Shown here: one piece after another, positions 35,547 to 49,900 of the stretch | How the letters are laid out: the number at the start of each line of letters is the position of its first letter | Numbering within the stretch: the first letter of the stretch is position 1 | NCBI RefSeq assembly: GCF_932526225.1 | Contig: NC_064038.1 | Span: forward strand, 13,207,070-13,271,069 | Source of the DNA: Nematostella vectensis | Lineage: Eukaryota > Cnidaria > Anthozoa > Actiniaria > Edwardsiidae | Direction of reading: 5' to 3' | DNA: 64,000 nucleotides | Position numbers and translations under genes: made by a program | The notes under the pieces: model-generated | What the model was told of the DNA's origin: nothing | Databases searched by the model: none | What the model saw: only the letters and a program-made list of their open reading frames with translations

Positions 35547-37253
35547 TTAGACGTCGTGGACATCTCCAAAGCTCCTCTCTCCGAAAAGGTAGAACCCTTC
35601 GTCGCCAGGCATGGCGGGTCTGACGTCTGAGAAAGCCGTTCGCTCGTCAAACGACTCGACACACTGGCGTAACCACGCCTGGTGCCGGACATGGGCAAGG
35701 CCACCGAGGCTCACGGGAACAGAAGTCAGCGGTAACCTCTCGGTCAGCTGCCGCGGGCTCACGATTTCGATCTTTTCGCGAGTTTTGACACTGAGGAAGC
35801 CCACTAAGAAACGCAGGCTCGCTCGCATCCACAGAGGGGGCGAGACGATGAACACGTGGTTCAGTTTGGCGGGATAACCACCCTGTGGGGGAGAGGGAAG
35901 AAATGGCGATCAGCATATAAAACATACTCCCCACAAGAGCTGTAGCAGAACATGGAATATTGGGGGGTGGGGTAGTGTCGTTTGTTTGTATCGTATGTGT
36001 TTGTATCTTCTGTCTATATTAGTACTAGATTTATTGGGCCAGGGGAAAATAAATCATATTCCATTTAGCCCCTGGCTTAAAAAAGGAACAAAAAGTATCC
36101 CATACCTGCATAATGTCCAGGAATCGCCTGGATAAGTCCATGTCGATGTTTGAGAAGGCTGAGTCACTCATATCCATAATGATCTCGATACCATTTTTCT
36201 GGGTAATAGGACTGTAACACAGAACGATCACCACGGTATTATGATGCTTACAAGGGATTGCTACAACAGACGATCGTTGCGATTATATGTCTACGAGGGG
36301 GAGACGATAATTACGGTATTATGCCTACAAGGGAAAGACGATTGGTACAACAGACGATCGTTGCGATTATATGTCTACGAGGGGAAGACAATTACTACGA
36401 CAGACGATAATTACGGTATTATGCCTACAAGGGAAAGACGATTAATACAACAGACGATCGTTGCGATTATATGTCTACAAGGGTGAGACGAATACTACGA
36501 CAGACGATTATTACGGTATAAAGTCTGAGGGGTAGACGACTGCTACAATACACGATCAATGGGGAGCTGGCCTACTGGATCCGCGTGTTATGGACTATTA
36601 TTTGCAAAAAGAAGACGACTGCTAGATTATTGTATGTTTGACTGTATGGGTGACTGTCACGAGTTATCTGATAGGGAATCCGATTGTCTATCAAACAATC
36701 GGCCAAGGCTAGTCTAAATAGCCTGCGATGTATTCGGAAATAATTCTCATAAGAAAGTTTTTGCGGTCGGCACCGAGGCTTAGTCTCAAGTCTCAATATC
36801 TGCGCATTGATGGGTGTGCAGATATATATACCTATGTTATACGATGTGGTGGTTATAAACGCCTATCTATCTACCTGAGTGTAGCCTCGTCGAGCTGAAA
36901 AGAGATGGCCTGGATGGCGGTGACCGGGTCAGACGTACCCGGGTCATGTAGCGACACATTCACCAGCACTACGGTGGGTTCCGTCTCGTCCCGAATCGGC
37001 TAACGGGAAACAAGGACAAATGAACAATGAAACAAGTGAACAAACAAACAAACAAACAAACGAACGAACGAACAAGCAAACAAATAAACAAGCAAGCAAG
37101 AAAGCAAGCAAGCAAACAAACAAACAAACAAACAAACAAACAAACAAACAAACAAACAAACAAACAAACAATCAATCAATCAATCAAGCAAACAAACAAA
37201 CAAACAAATAAATAAATAAATAAATAAAAAGTTCATTTTAATCTGTCCGTCCA

Positions 37254-37307
<54 letters not shown>

Positions 37308-37901
37308 AGTCCGTCTATCTGCCTGTCGTCTGTTTTATCTGTGTGTCGGTCATTTTGTCTGTCTGGTTGTCCTCTAATCTCTTGCCGTCAGTTTGATAGC
37401 ACTCACCAAGACCGTGAGTTTCCCTGAGCTGAGCTCCTTCTGGATGCACCGCGTGTAAGGCGAGACATTTTCCAACTTATAAGCCTTACGTTGGCGCTAT
37501 GGAAAACAACAGACGATAAGTAAGCAGAAGTCGAAACGTGTTACACAGACGGTAAGCCATTGTACAGCCTATAAGCCATAAGCACACAGACGACTTCTAC
37601 TTATTGCTGAAATATTTCTATAATCATCCCTTATTTTATTATCGATTTTATTTTTTTAAAGTTTTATTTTTAAAAGTTTCATAATTGTTAAAAAGAATAT
37701 TAGTTCTTAACTAGACGCACCCTATTCAATTTCAATGAACTTTGCCGTTCTACTTACCATGCAGCTGAGGTAGAGCTTGATGGCCTTGGGAGCGTCGTAG
37801 TCACTAGCAAGGAGGTACTTGATGGCCGTGGAGGTATCGACAGGACTCAGGCCAGTCAACTCACGAGAATCATTAACTTGAGTCAAGAATACACTTATAG
37901 C
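35547..37901 (-). CDS. CRAL-TRIO/Sec14 domain exons of the giant gene
   Basis: Five exons (37758-37901, 37407-37496, 36875-36999, 36106-36211, 35547-35882) encode the domain in order. STAIKYLLASDYDAPKAIKL is the CRAL-TRIO N-terminal helix pair. Then come a charged linker, VVLVNVSLHDPG, VTAIQAISFQLD, the central strand IEIIMDMSDSAF, and FIVSPPLWMRASLRFLVGFL. SVPVSLGG is the late signature and resembles the LPENLGG type of PTPN9. Stop is TAA at 35547-35549. No canonical AATAAA is seen directly after it. Confidence 0.85.
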
Positions 37902-37926
37902 CTGTTGAACAAATGGGAGAGCTTGG

Positions 37927-37973
<47 letters not shown>

Positions 37974-40900
37974 TACAAAAGATGATAGTGATGATAATAA
38001 TGATAAATATGATGATGATGACGATTATTGTGCTTTGTTAGTGGTGATGATGATAGCAAAGATGATAATGTTTATGATGGTAAATGGTGATATGTGCGTG
38101 GCGATGATGATTACAACAACAATTTATTTATACCGCAATAAAAAATAATTACAACAAGGTCTGCTAAGAAATACCCAGGACGCAAGTCAGCTAAACAGCA
38201 ATTATCATTTGTCATGCTTAGTCTCACCTCCGCGCTACGGTCCGCAGACGTTCGTCGACTGATTGTGTGTTCAGTCTCGTTGACCGATAATCGATGATGA
38301 CTCGTTCTTCCGCCGATAACCTCACGTGATCCCCATGCGAGGTTCAAAAGATTCGAGACGGATGAGCGAATCTGTAATAGAAAAATAACAAGGTTCATAG
38401 TCCTCGTGCTACAAAATTTCAAGGGATGGGATGGGAATGGATGATTTTCAACAAAATATGTCACACGAGTCTCAAGAAGGACATTAAACAAAACATGTCA
38501 CGCAAGATCGATATTTTGAACAAAAGTATCACGCAATGCGGATTTTTAACAAAATATGTCACTTTAGTCAGACACTATCTTAATATGTCATGCAAGTCTG
38601 ACACTACTCAAAATAATGTCACGCAAGTCGGATATTAAACAAAATATATCACACTAGCCAATCATTATAAAACAAATGTGTCACCCAAGTCGGACACTAA
38701 TCAAAGAATGTCACGCAAGTCGTACATTATAAAACAAATGTGTCACGCAAGTCGGCTAGTAAACAAGACAGAAATTGGAAGGGCGTTTACAATATATGTG
38801 ACACAAGTCAAGCTCACCTGTAGTAATTGGGAATCTCCTGTGGCATTATGGGAAGAGCTGCTGCTCTCGGTGCCTTCAGTGGTGCTGTCTGAGGGCGTTG
38901 TCTGCGTGTAATACGAGCTGCTCTCGTATTGGCTGGTGCTCTGAGAGGGTGTGGTCTCCGAAGTGTAGGAGGAGCTGTTCGTTTCATCCGAGTTGGTGGT
39001 GCTGTCTTCAGTTTCGCTTGTAAATATCGATAACTCTATTGGAAAAAACAAGAAATGCGGTAAAGATACAGTTTTTGATTTGACACTTGTGATCGTTAAA
39101 ATATTTTTTACCATATACGAGGTAATAAGCTATTCCGATTTAACAATTCTCCAAACCTTCTGGAAGCACAGTAGACATGGTATAACAACGACAAATTAAC
39201 AAAATCAACAACACTAACAATAATAATAGTAATTATAATAGTTACAATAATTATCACAACAACAACAACAACACAATAATAAAAATAATAACAACAAAAG
39301 CACAATAATAAAAATAATAACAATTATCATCATTATCATCATAATCATAAAAATAATCATAGTGATAATAATTATGATAGTAATGATGATAATAATAATA
39401 ATAGGAATAAAAATAAAGAAAAGTTACTTACTTGACAGAAACCTTGTTACTGAGACTGAAAAGTCTGAAAGTTCAAAAAAAAAAAAATCAGAATTATGTT
39501 TCTGTTGTTGTGTTTACAATTTTGGTGCACTTTTTTTTATAGCCATGATGGTTGTTAAGTAACAGTTTTTAATTTATTTTGTAGGAATGTTTGTTTTCCC
39601 AACACAAATTTTATACTACAAAATATATGGAGCGCAAGAGATTTTCAGGTTCACGTTATTTTGGTGACAAAGATAGTGGCGATTTCAAAAGATGCTGTTA
39701 ATAGTGGTGATGGCAAAAGATGGTGCTAATAGTGGTGATGGCAAAAGATGGTGCTAATAGTGGTGATGACACAAGATGGTGCTAATAGTGGTGATGGCAC
39801 AAGATGGTGCTAATAGTGGTAATGGCACAAGATGGTGCTAATAGTGGTGATGACACAAGATGGTGCTAATAGTGGTGATGACACAAGATGGTGCTAATAG
39901 TGGTGATGACACAAGATGGTGCTAATAGTGGTGATGACACAAGATGGTGCTAATAGTGGTGATGGCAAAAGATGGTGCTAATAGTGGTGATGGCACAAGA
40001 TGGTGCTAATAGTGGTGATGGCAAAAGATGGTGCTAATAGTGGTGATGGCAAAAGATGGTGCTAATAGTGGTGATGGCACAAGATGGTGCTAATAGTGGT
40101 GATGATGATGATGATGATAAAGATGATGATGTTGATAGTGCTAATGATGATGATAATGGTCGCCATGATGATGGTACAGGCGATTGATAATGGCAATGGT
40201 GATTATGATGATAATGGTTGTGATAATTGTAATGATAATGATGATGATGACGAAGACGATGATGATGATGATGATTGTAATGATAATAATGATGGAAGTA
40301 ATGATAGATGATGACGTTTGATGCCGTGTATCGTCGCAGCTTAAAAAAAACCTTCATTTTATACATATATCCTTTACCTTCAGCCAGGGTCTGTTGCTCT
40401 TGGACGAATGCTGTTGTTAACGGAGAAGGTCCAACTCCTTGGCCAGATGCCTCAAGAGTCGACACCGATTCCTTTGCCTGAGTGGCAGGCTCTCGTACAG
40501 GCTCCACGTCACTGATGTTTATATCTTCCCACTCATCTTCCTTGGTTAGGACCATCGAGGATGACAAAGTAGCAGTTAATTCAAGGTTCTTGTGAGAGGG
40601 CAATTGCCCGTCACTTCTTGATGCGCTGATGGTCTGAGGGTATTCCCATTGGCTTCTCACTCTTCCTTTCTGGTTGGTTGTGGTGGATGATGATACCACT
40701 TTATCGTGTTGAGATGACCGATCTGCAAAATACAATCAACAAATACTTCGCGTACGTTTTGTGGTTTAGTGTATTAACTCCAGGGGCGTATCCAGGGGGC
40801 GCCCCCCCCCCCCTTCTAGCAGCCAAAAATACAGTAAATGACAAAAAGAGACATTATCTAAAATACAGACGAAAATGCCTTGAAAAGGCGGTTTGGGCTA

Positions 40901-43900
40901 CCTCCTGTTAAAAATTCTGGCTACGCCGCTAAACTCAATGTACCCTTACCCTATAAATTGAATTATAACATCTTGCTCTACACTCGCAAGTAAGGTTGGT
41001 TAGTTAATTACAACTTGTATAAAACCTTTTTTTTTTATAAAAACGTCATTTCACCAAATTCTGAAATACTTAGAATTATTCCTTGGCTTAGACAGCCTAA
41101 TGCGCAGAATCATATAATTGTGCATAATTATTACAAACTTGATCAAAATTATTGTTATTGGTCATAAGTGTAATTCTCTTTCTAATTAATCATATAGTGC
41201 AATATATTTATACAATGAAATTTATGTTAAGACAATGAAATTTAAGAACATCCTTAAATAACATTTCCAGTAATTTAGCTGTTGGAAATCTTCGGCGAAA
41301 TATGAAGCAATAGTATAAAAAGATTTCGTGATTTTAGTAAAATCTAGACTAACAAGCCGTATCGCTCTTGTATAAGTAAGAGGTTTTATTCCTATTTTAC
41401 CTTTACGTAGCCTGTGTTTGCGTCTAGGTATTTTGATCTCGGTGTCATCGCTAGAGGAACTTGATGGCGCTCGGGGCCTCACTCCTCCGCGATCCTCTGC
41501 AGCTGTAAGGTATGATGACGATGTACTGCCTAGCGTCGAGGATGTGTAGGGGTTGTGGCTGCCTGTACCGGAGTCGGTAGAGCTTGGCGGCAGCAGACAC
41601 GAAGAACGAGAAGAGTCGGGGGAGGACGAGCCAACACTCGAAGATTTCTTAGACAGACATATATATTGCATTAAGGTTTATGATGTTTCGCTGTCCATGA
41701 AAATAGTAAGTATGACGATGATGATGATGATGATGATAACGTAAAGATGATGGTGATGGCGATGTTGCTGCTGCTGATAATGATGATGATCATGATCATG
41801 ATGGTATAATTGCGCTGATTGATATTGAAAATGATTATAGTGAAATTGCTGATGGTTATGTTAAAAGCATTCATTTGATGATGATGGTGATGATGGTGAT
41901 TTTGATACTGTTGGCTTATCTCACCTCATCTCCAAAAGACGCACTCGAGGAAGTAGATAGTTCGTAGCTTCGTAGAGAAGACGAAGGTTTTAAAGAACTT
42001 ATCTCACCTTCGAGTGAAGACAGAGAGCAAACATGTAATTAATATATTGATTACTCTTGCAGTAAATATGCAGCCAAAAGAAATGACCAACGAAAACAAA
42101 CCACCATTTCAACAGACTTGAAAACAGGATGGGGAAAATAAAGAAATATTGCGGAAGAAAAAAACACATAAGAACTGAATCACGAGCATAGGGATACAAA
42201 AAGTAAAAAAAAATATAAACAAACTCACCTTCAGGACACGTCTCGTTTGCCTGGACGGTAGTCGGCTGCTTGGTAGAGGGAGAAGCTTTCACTTCACCCC
42301 ATGCCTGAGATGATACAGCCTTGGAATTCTTAGAATCCGATTCTCGGAAAAGCTGCTCAGGACAAGCCTGATTGGTCGACCACCCGTCGTCGTCATTTGA
42401 CAGGACCATCGAAGATGACAAAGAAGCGCTTATTTCAAGGTTCTTGTGCGGACGCATTTGCCCTTCACTCCTTGAAACAAGGCTAGACTTGCTAGAATCT
42501 CTGATAGTCTCTTGAGGAGGGGAATTCCAGGGCTCCCTTTTCCTCTCTGGCTGGTTTTGGGCGTTGGTGTTTCTCGCCAGTGACGTAGTGAAGGATGATG
42601 TATCCGCTGTCTCAGACTCAGAAGACGACACATCTGCTAAAGACAAAATGATAATCTTATTCTTACACCCGTCAGGGTACCTCGTGTGTTCAATCCCTAG
42701 CCTCCTCAGCCCCGCCCACCATCCCCCATCCTAAAGGGCACGCGATAGAATCTCAGTTGAGAGCATGAGGACACATAAGCAAAATTTTAAAATGATAGCC
42801 AATCTATTAGTTAAACAAAGACGACAACTAAGCCTAGATTTTACCAACTTCTAAACTTCAGGTGTTTATTTCTGCTGCAATAAAAATGAATAAATGAAAC
42901 AAAACAAAACAAAACAAAACAAACAAACACTTCAACAGACCTGAAAGCAGGATGGTGAAAATAAAGAAGCAAATAATGGCGGAAAAAAACAACAGAACTT
43001 ACAGGCCAAAAATGAAAACAAAAGAATAAACAAATTTTAAAAAAACTCACCTTCAGGACACGTCTCGTTCGCCTGGACGGTAGTCGGCTGCTTGGTAGAG
43101 GGATAAGCTTTCACTTCACCCTCTGCCAGAGATGACACATCCTTGGAATTCTTAGAATCCGATTCTCGGAAAAGCTGCTCAGGACAAGCCTGGTTGGTCG
43201 ACCACCCGTCGTCATCACTTGTAAGGACCATCGAAGATGACAAATTAGCGCTTATTTCAAGGTTCTTGTGCGGACACATTTGCCCTTCACTCCTTGAAAC
43301 AAGGCTAGACTTGCTACAATCTCTGATAGTCTCTTGAGGAGGGGAATTCCAGGGCTCCCTTTTCCTCTCTGGCTGATTTTGGGCGTTGGTGTTTCTCGCC
43401 CGTGACGTAGTAGAAGATGATGTATCCGCTGTCTCAGTCTCAGAAGACGACACATCTGCTAAAGACAAAATGATAATCTTATTCTTACACCCGTCTGGGT
43501 AACTCGTGTGTTCAATCCCTAGCCTCCTCAGCCCCGCCCCCCACCCCCATCCTAAAGGGAACGCGATAGAATCTCAGTTGAGAGCATGAGGACACATAAG
43601 CAAAATTTTAAAATGATAGCCAATCTATTAGTTAAACAAAGACGACAACTAAGCCTAGATTTTACCAACTTCTAAACTTCAGGTGTTTATTTCTGCTGCG
43701 ATAAAAACGAATATATGAAACAAAACAAAACAAAAGAAAACAAACAAACACTTCAACAGACCTGAAAGCAGGATGGTCAAAATAAACAAGCAAATAATGG
43801 CGGGAAAAAAACAGAACTTACAGGCCAAAAATGAAAACAAAAGAATAAACAAATTTTAAACAAACTCACCTTCAGGACACGTCTCGTTCGACTGGACGGT

Positions 43901-46900
43901 AGTCGGCTGCATGGTAGAGGGAGAAGCTTTCACTTCACCCCCTGCCAGAGATGACACACCCTTGGAATTCTTAGAATCCGATTCTCGGAAAAGCTGCTCA
44001 GGACAAGCCTGGTTGGTCGACCACCCGTCGTCATCACTTGTAAGGACCATCGAAGATGACAAATTAGCGCTTATTTCAAGGTTGTTGGGCAGACGCATTT
44101 GCCCTTCACTCCTTGAAACAAGGCTAGACTTGCTAGAATCTCTGATAGTCTCTTGAGGAGGGGAATTCCAGGGCTCCCTTTTCCTCTCTGGCTGGTTTTG
44201 GGCGTTGGTGTTTCTCGCCAGTGACGTAGTGAAGGATGATGTATCCGCTGTCTCAGACTCAGAAGACGACACATCTGCTAAAGACAAAATGATAATCTAA
44301 ATTCCTTCCCCGTCTGGCGGCCTAGTGTGTTAAATCCCTCGGACTTTCATAAAAAAAAAATTACCACTAGAGCTAGATGATGCCAGCCCTCCCCCCATCC
44401 AACCAGGTGTTGTTAATGGCGGAAAAGACGATGTCCCCCTTGACCAGGTGTTCTTAATGGCGGAAAAGACGATGTCCCCCTTGACCAGGTGTACTAACTA
44501 CCGGAAAAGACGATGTCCCCCTTGACCAGGTGTACTTACTACCGGAAAAGTCGATGTCCCCCCTTGACCAAGTGTACTTACTACCGGAAAAGACGATGTC
44601 CCCCTTGACCTGGTGTACTTACTACCGGAAAAGACGATGTCCCCCCTTGACCAGGTGTACTTAATGGCGGAACTAGACAATGCGCCCCCTAGACCAAGTG
44701 TACTTACTACCTGAAAAGGCGATGTCCCCCTTGAACAAGCGTACTTACTACCGGAAAAAACGATGTCCCGACCTGGTGTACTTACTATCGGAAAAGACGA
44801 TTCCCCCCTTGACCAAGTTTAATTACTACCGGAAAAGACGATGTCCCCCTTGACCAGGTGTACTAACTACCGGAAAAGACGATGTCCCCCTTGACCAGGT
44901 GTACTTACAACCGGAAAAGACGATGTCCCCCTTGACCTGGTGTACTTACTACCGGAAAAGACGATGTCCCCCCTTGACCAGGTGTACTTACGACCGGAAA
45001 AGACGATGTCCCCCTTGACCAGGTGTACTTACAACCGGAAAAGACGATGTCCCCCCTTGACCAAGTGTACTTACTACCGGAAAAGACGATGTCCCCCTTG
45101 ACATGGTGTACTTACTACCGGAAAAGACGATGTCCCCCTTGACCTGGTGTACTAGCTACCGGAAAAGACGATGTCCCCCCTTGACCAAGGGTAATTACTA
45201 CCGGAAAAGACGTTGTCCCCCCTTGACCAGGTGTACTAACTACCGGAAAAGACGATGTCCCCCCTTGACCAAGGGTAATTACTACCTGAAAGGACGATGT
45301 CCGCCCTTGACCAAGGGTAATTACTACCGGAAAAGACGATGTCCCCCCTTGACCAAGGGTAATTACTACCGGAAAAGACGATGTCCGCCCTTGACCAAGG
45401 GTAATTACTACCGGAAAAGACGATGTCCCCCCTTGACCAAGGGTAATTACTACCGGAAAAGACGATGTCCCCCCTTGACCAAGTGTACTAACTACCGGAA
45501 AAGACGATGTCCCCCCTTGACCAGGTGTACTTACGACCGGAAAAGACGATGTCCCCCCTTGACCAAGGGTACTTACTACCGGAAAAGACGATGTCCCCCC
45601 TTGACCAGGTGTACTAACTACCGGAAAAGACGATGTCCCCCTTGACCAAGGGTACTTACTACCGGAAAAGACGATGTCTCCCCTTGACCAGGTGTACTAA
45701 CTACCGGAAAAGACGATGTCCCCCTTGACCAAGTGTACTTACTACCGGAAAAGACGATGTCCCCCCTTGACCTGGTGTACTTACTACCGGAAAAGACGAT
45801 GTCCCCCTTGACCAGGTGTACTTACTACCGGAAAAGACGATGTCCCCCTTGACCAGGTGTACTAACTACCGGAAAAGACGATGTCCCCCTTGACCAAGTG
45901 TACTTACTACCGGAAAAGACGATGTCCCCCCTTGACCTGGTGTACTTACTACCGGAAAAGACGATGTCCCCCTTGACCAGGTGTACTAACTACCGGAAAA
46001 GACGATGTCCCCCTTGACCAAGTGTACTTACTACCGAAAAAGACGATGTCCCCCCTTGACCTGGTGTACTAACTACCGGAAAAGACGATGTCCCCCCTTG
46101 ACCAAGTGTACTAACTACCGGAAAAGACGATGTCCCCCTTGACCAGGTGTACTAACTACCGGAAAAGACGATGTCCCCCTTGATCAGGTGTACTAACTAC
46201 CGGAAAAGACGATGTCCCCGCTTGATCAGGTGTACTAACTACCGGAAAAGAGGATGTCCCCCCTTGACCAGGTGTACTTACTACCGGAAAAGACGATGTC
46301 CCCCCTTGACCAGGTGTACTTACTACCTGAAAAGACGATGTCCCCCCTTGACCAGGTGTACTTACTACCGGAAAAGACGATGTCCCCCCTTGACCAGGTG
46401 TACTTACTACCTGAAAAGACGATGTCCCCCCTTGACCAGGTGTACTAACTACCGGAAAAGAGGATGTCCCCCCTTGACCAGGTGTACTTACTACCGGAAA
46501 AGACGATGTCCCCCCTTGACCAGGTGTACTTACTACCGGAAAAGACGATGTCCCCCCTTGACCAGGTGTACTAACTACCGGAAAAGACGATGTCCCCCTT
46601 GACCAGGTGTACTAACTACCGGAAAAGACGATGTCCCCCCTTGACCTGGTGTACTTACTACCGGAAAAGACGATGTCCCCCCTTGACCAGGTGTACTAAC
46701 TACCGGAAAAGACGATGTCCCCCTTGACCAGGTGTACTAACTACCGGAAAAGACGATGTCCCCCTTGACCAGGTGTACTAACTACCGGAAAAGACGATGT
46801 CCCCCCTTGACCAGGTGTACTAACTACCGGAAAAGACGATGTCCCCCCTTGACCAGGTGTACTTACTACCGGAAAAGACGATGTCCCCCTTGACCAGGTG

Positions 46901-49900
46901 TACTAACTACCGGAAAAGACGATGTCCCCCTTGACCAGGTGTACTAACTACCGGAAAAGACGATGTCCCCCTTGACCAAGTGTACTAACTACCGGAAAAG
47001 ACGATGTCCCCCTTGACCAGGTGTACTAACTACCGGAAAAGACGATGTCCCCCTTGATCAGGTGTACTAACTACCGGAAAAGACGATGTCCCCGCTTGAT
47101 CAGGTGTACTAACTACCGGAAAAGACGATGTCCCCCCTTGACCAGGTGTACTAACTACCGGAAAAGACGATGTCCCCCCTTGACCAGGTGTACTAACTAC
47201 CGGAAAAGACGATGTCCCCCTTGACCAGGTGTACTAACTACCGGAAAAGACGATGTCCCCCCTTGACCAGGTGTACTAACTACCGGAACTAGTCGATGCC
47301 CCCCCTTGACCTGGTGTACTTACTACCGGAAAAGACAATGTCCCCCCTTGACCAAGGGTAATTACTACCGGAAAAGACGATGTCCCCCCTTGACCAGGTG
47401 TACTAACTACCGGAAAAGACGATGTCCCCCCTTGACCAGGTGTACTAACTACCGGAAAAGACGATGTCCCCCCTTGACCTGGTGTACTTACTACCGGAAA
47501 AGACAATGTCCCCCCTTGACCAAGTGTACTTACTAAAAGAACTAGACGATGCCTCCCCCACCTACGTGTACTTATACCGGAGCTAAACGATGCCCCCCTG
47601 AAAATGCTTTACTTATCACTCGAGAAAGACGATGCCCCCCTTACTACGTGTACTTACTACCGGAGCTAGACGATGCCCCTCCCTAAAAATGCTTTACTTA
47701 TCACTCGAGTAAGACGATGCCCCCCCTTACTACGTGTACTTACTACCGGAGCTAGACTATGCCCCCCCTGAAAATGCTTTACTTATCACTCGAGTAAGAC
47801 TATTACCCCGGAGCCCCCCCTGAAAATGCTTTACTTATCACTCGAGTAAGACGATGCCCCCCCCCCTGAAACTGCTTTACTTATCACTCGAGCAAGACGA
47901 TGCCCCCTTACTACGTGTACTTACTACCGGAGCTAGACGATGCCCCCCCCTGAAAATGCTTTACTTATCACTCGAGTAAGACGATGCCCCCCCTGAAAAT
48001 GCTTTACTTATCACTCGAGTAAGACGATGCCCCCCCTTACTACGTGTACTTACTACCGGAGCTAGACGATGCCCCCCCCTGAAAATGCTTTACTTATCAC
48101 TCGAGTAAGACGATGCCCCCCCTGAAAATGCTTTACTTATCACTCGAGTAAGACGATGCCCCCCTTACTACGTGTACTTACTACCGGAGCTAGACGATCC
48201 CCCCCCTGAAAATGCTTTACTTATCACTCGAGTAAGACGATGCCCCCCCTGACTACGTGTACTTACTACCGGAGCTAGACGATGCCCCCCCCTGAAAATG
48301 CTTTACTTATCACTCGAGTAAGACGATGCCCCCCCTTACTACGTGTACTAACTACCGGAGCTAGACGATGCCCCCCCCTGAAAATGCTTTACTTATCACT
48401 CGAGAAAGACGATGCCCCCCATTACTACGTGTACTTACTACCGGAGCTAGACGATGCCCCCCTGAAAATGCTTTACTTATCACTCGAGTAAGGCGATGCC
48501 CCCCCTGAAAATGTTTTACTTACCACTCGAGCAAGACTATGCCCCCCCTGAAAATGCTTTACTTATCACTCGAGTAAGACGATGCCCCCCCTTACTACGT
48601 GTACTAACTACCGGAGCTAGACGATGCCCCCCCTGAAAATGCTTTACTTATCACTCGAGAAAGACGATACCCCCCCTTACTACGTGTACTTACTACCGGA
48701 GCTAGACGATGCCCCCCCCTGAAAATGCTTTACTTATCACTCGAGTAAGGCGATGCCCCCCCTGAAAATGCTTTACTTACCACTCGAGCAAGACTATGAC
48801 CCCCCTGAAAATGCTTTACTTATCACTCGAGAAAGACGATGCCCCCCCTGAAAATGCTTTACTCAATCAATCAATCAATCAATCAATATATTTTATTTGG
48901 TACCCTTATACATGATTATATATCAGGTGTTTTTCCAAATAGTTAAGATAAAAAGGAGGTTGTCATTATCCGTGGTGTGCATTTATTCTTTTAGGCATTC
49001 AAATCTTTTTCTTGTGCAGTCAAAAATATATTTTGCAGTTTCCCTGTTAATGATCTCGTTTCTTTGATCCATGGTAATAATAAAAAGGAAAGCTCTTTCA
49101 GATGTCATTGCATTTAAGTTGATATTAGTTTTGTCTTTGATAACACTATAGTATGCCTTTCTAATCGCGTTGTATGTAGGGCATTTTACAAGAAAGTGTT
49201 CTTCGTTTTCTATTCCATTTTTGCAAATCGTGCACCTCCTCTCATTTGGGGGCACATATGGTTTGGCATGTCTACCTGTTTCGATGGCCAAATTATGATT
49301 GCTTAGTCTTAATTTTGTGACGGCAATTCTGTGTTGTACATTATTAATTTGGGTAAGATATTTTTCAAGTTCGTAGACCACCTTGAAGGTCCTGAAAGTT
49401 CGCAATTTATTCTTTTGGCGTGGGTCTCTTCTACTATCATTGTGAATCTCACTTAGCCACATCTGTCGCTCGATATCTTCAAAGCGCATCTTTATTAAAT
49501 TTATAGACGTGTTTGGGGCATCAAGCCATATATAGCCCAAGCCTGCTCGATCTAAAATGTTTTTCAGTTTGTGCACCCAAGTTACCTTGCTGTTATTTTC
49601 TAAAGAATCTAGGAAAGCCAACACAGCAAGTTTACTGTGGTCAGAATTTATCATTTTTTGCCAATATTTTATTGCTCTACATTTGGCTTTTAAACGCATT
49701 GGAAATCTACCGACCTCGGATCTACATGCATTAGAACTGCAGTACCTGTTGACGCCTAGCAGCCAACGTATAAACCTTGTGTGTACAGATTCTATGGGGT
49801 CTTTTTCTAGTTTGTCATTGCAGTCTGTTCCCCACACCTCGCTACTATATAATAGAATTGGGGTTACAAGGGTATCAAAGAGCCTAAGTGTTAGAGTTAT

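Noticed and set aside
36944-37215. Cys/Leu/Phe/Val-rich and Lys/Gln/Thr/Asn-rich ORFs
   Set aside because: Translations of (AAAC)n and its complement.
35547-37901. Full PTPN9 tyrosine phosphatase
   Set aside because: Only the Sec14 half matches. A stop follows at 35547 and no HCSAG-type phosphatase signature is visible downstream in the window.
40034-40377. His/Tyr-rich extension (YHHHHHRLRHHHHY) of the exon at 40378-40722
   Set aside because: Read-through of a GAT/CAT tract past the donor GTAAAGG, whose phase matches the next exon.
45103-47536. Long ORFs in the minisatellite (for example 180 codons with YYRKRRCPPLT repeats)
   Set aside because: They arise from 42-bp units, a multiple of three, and open on both strands; frame depends on C-run length. 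No splice or start evidence.
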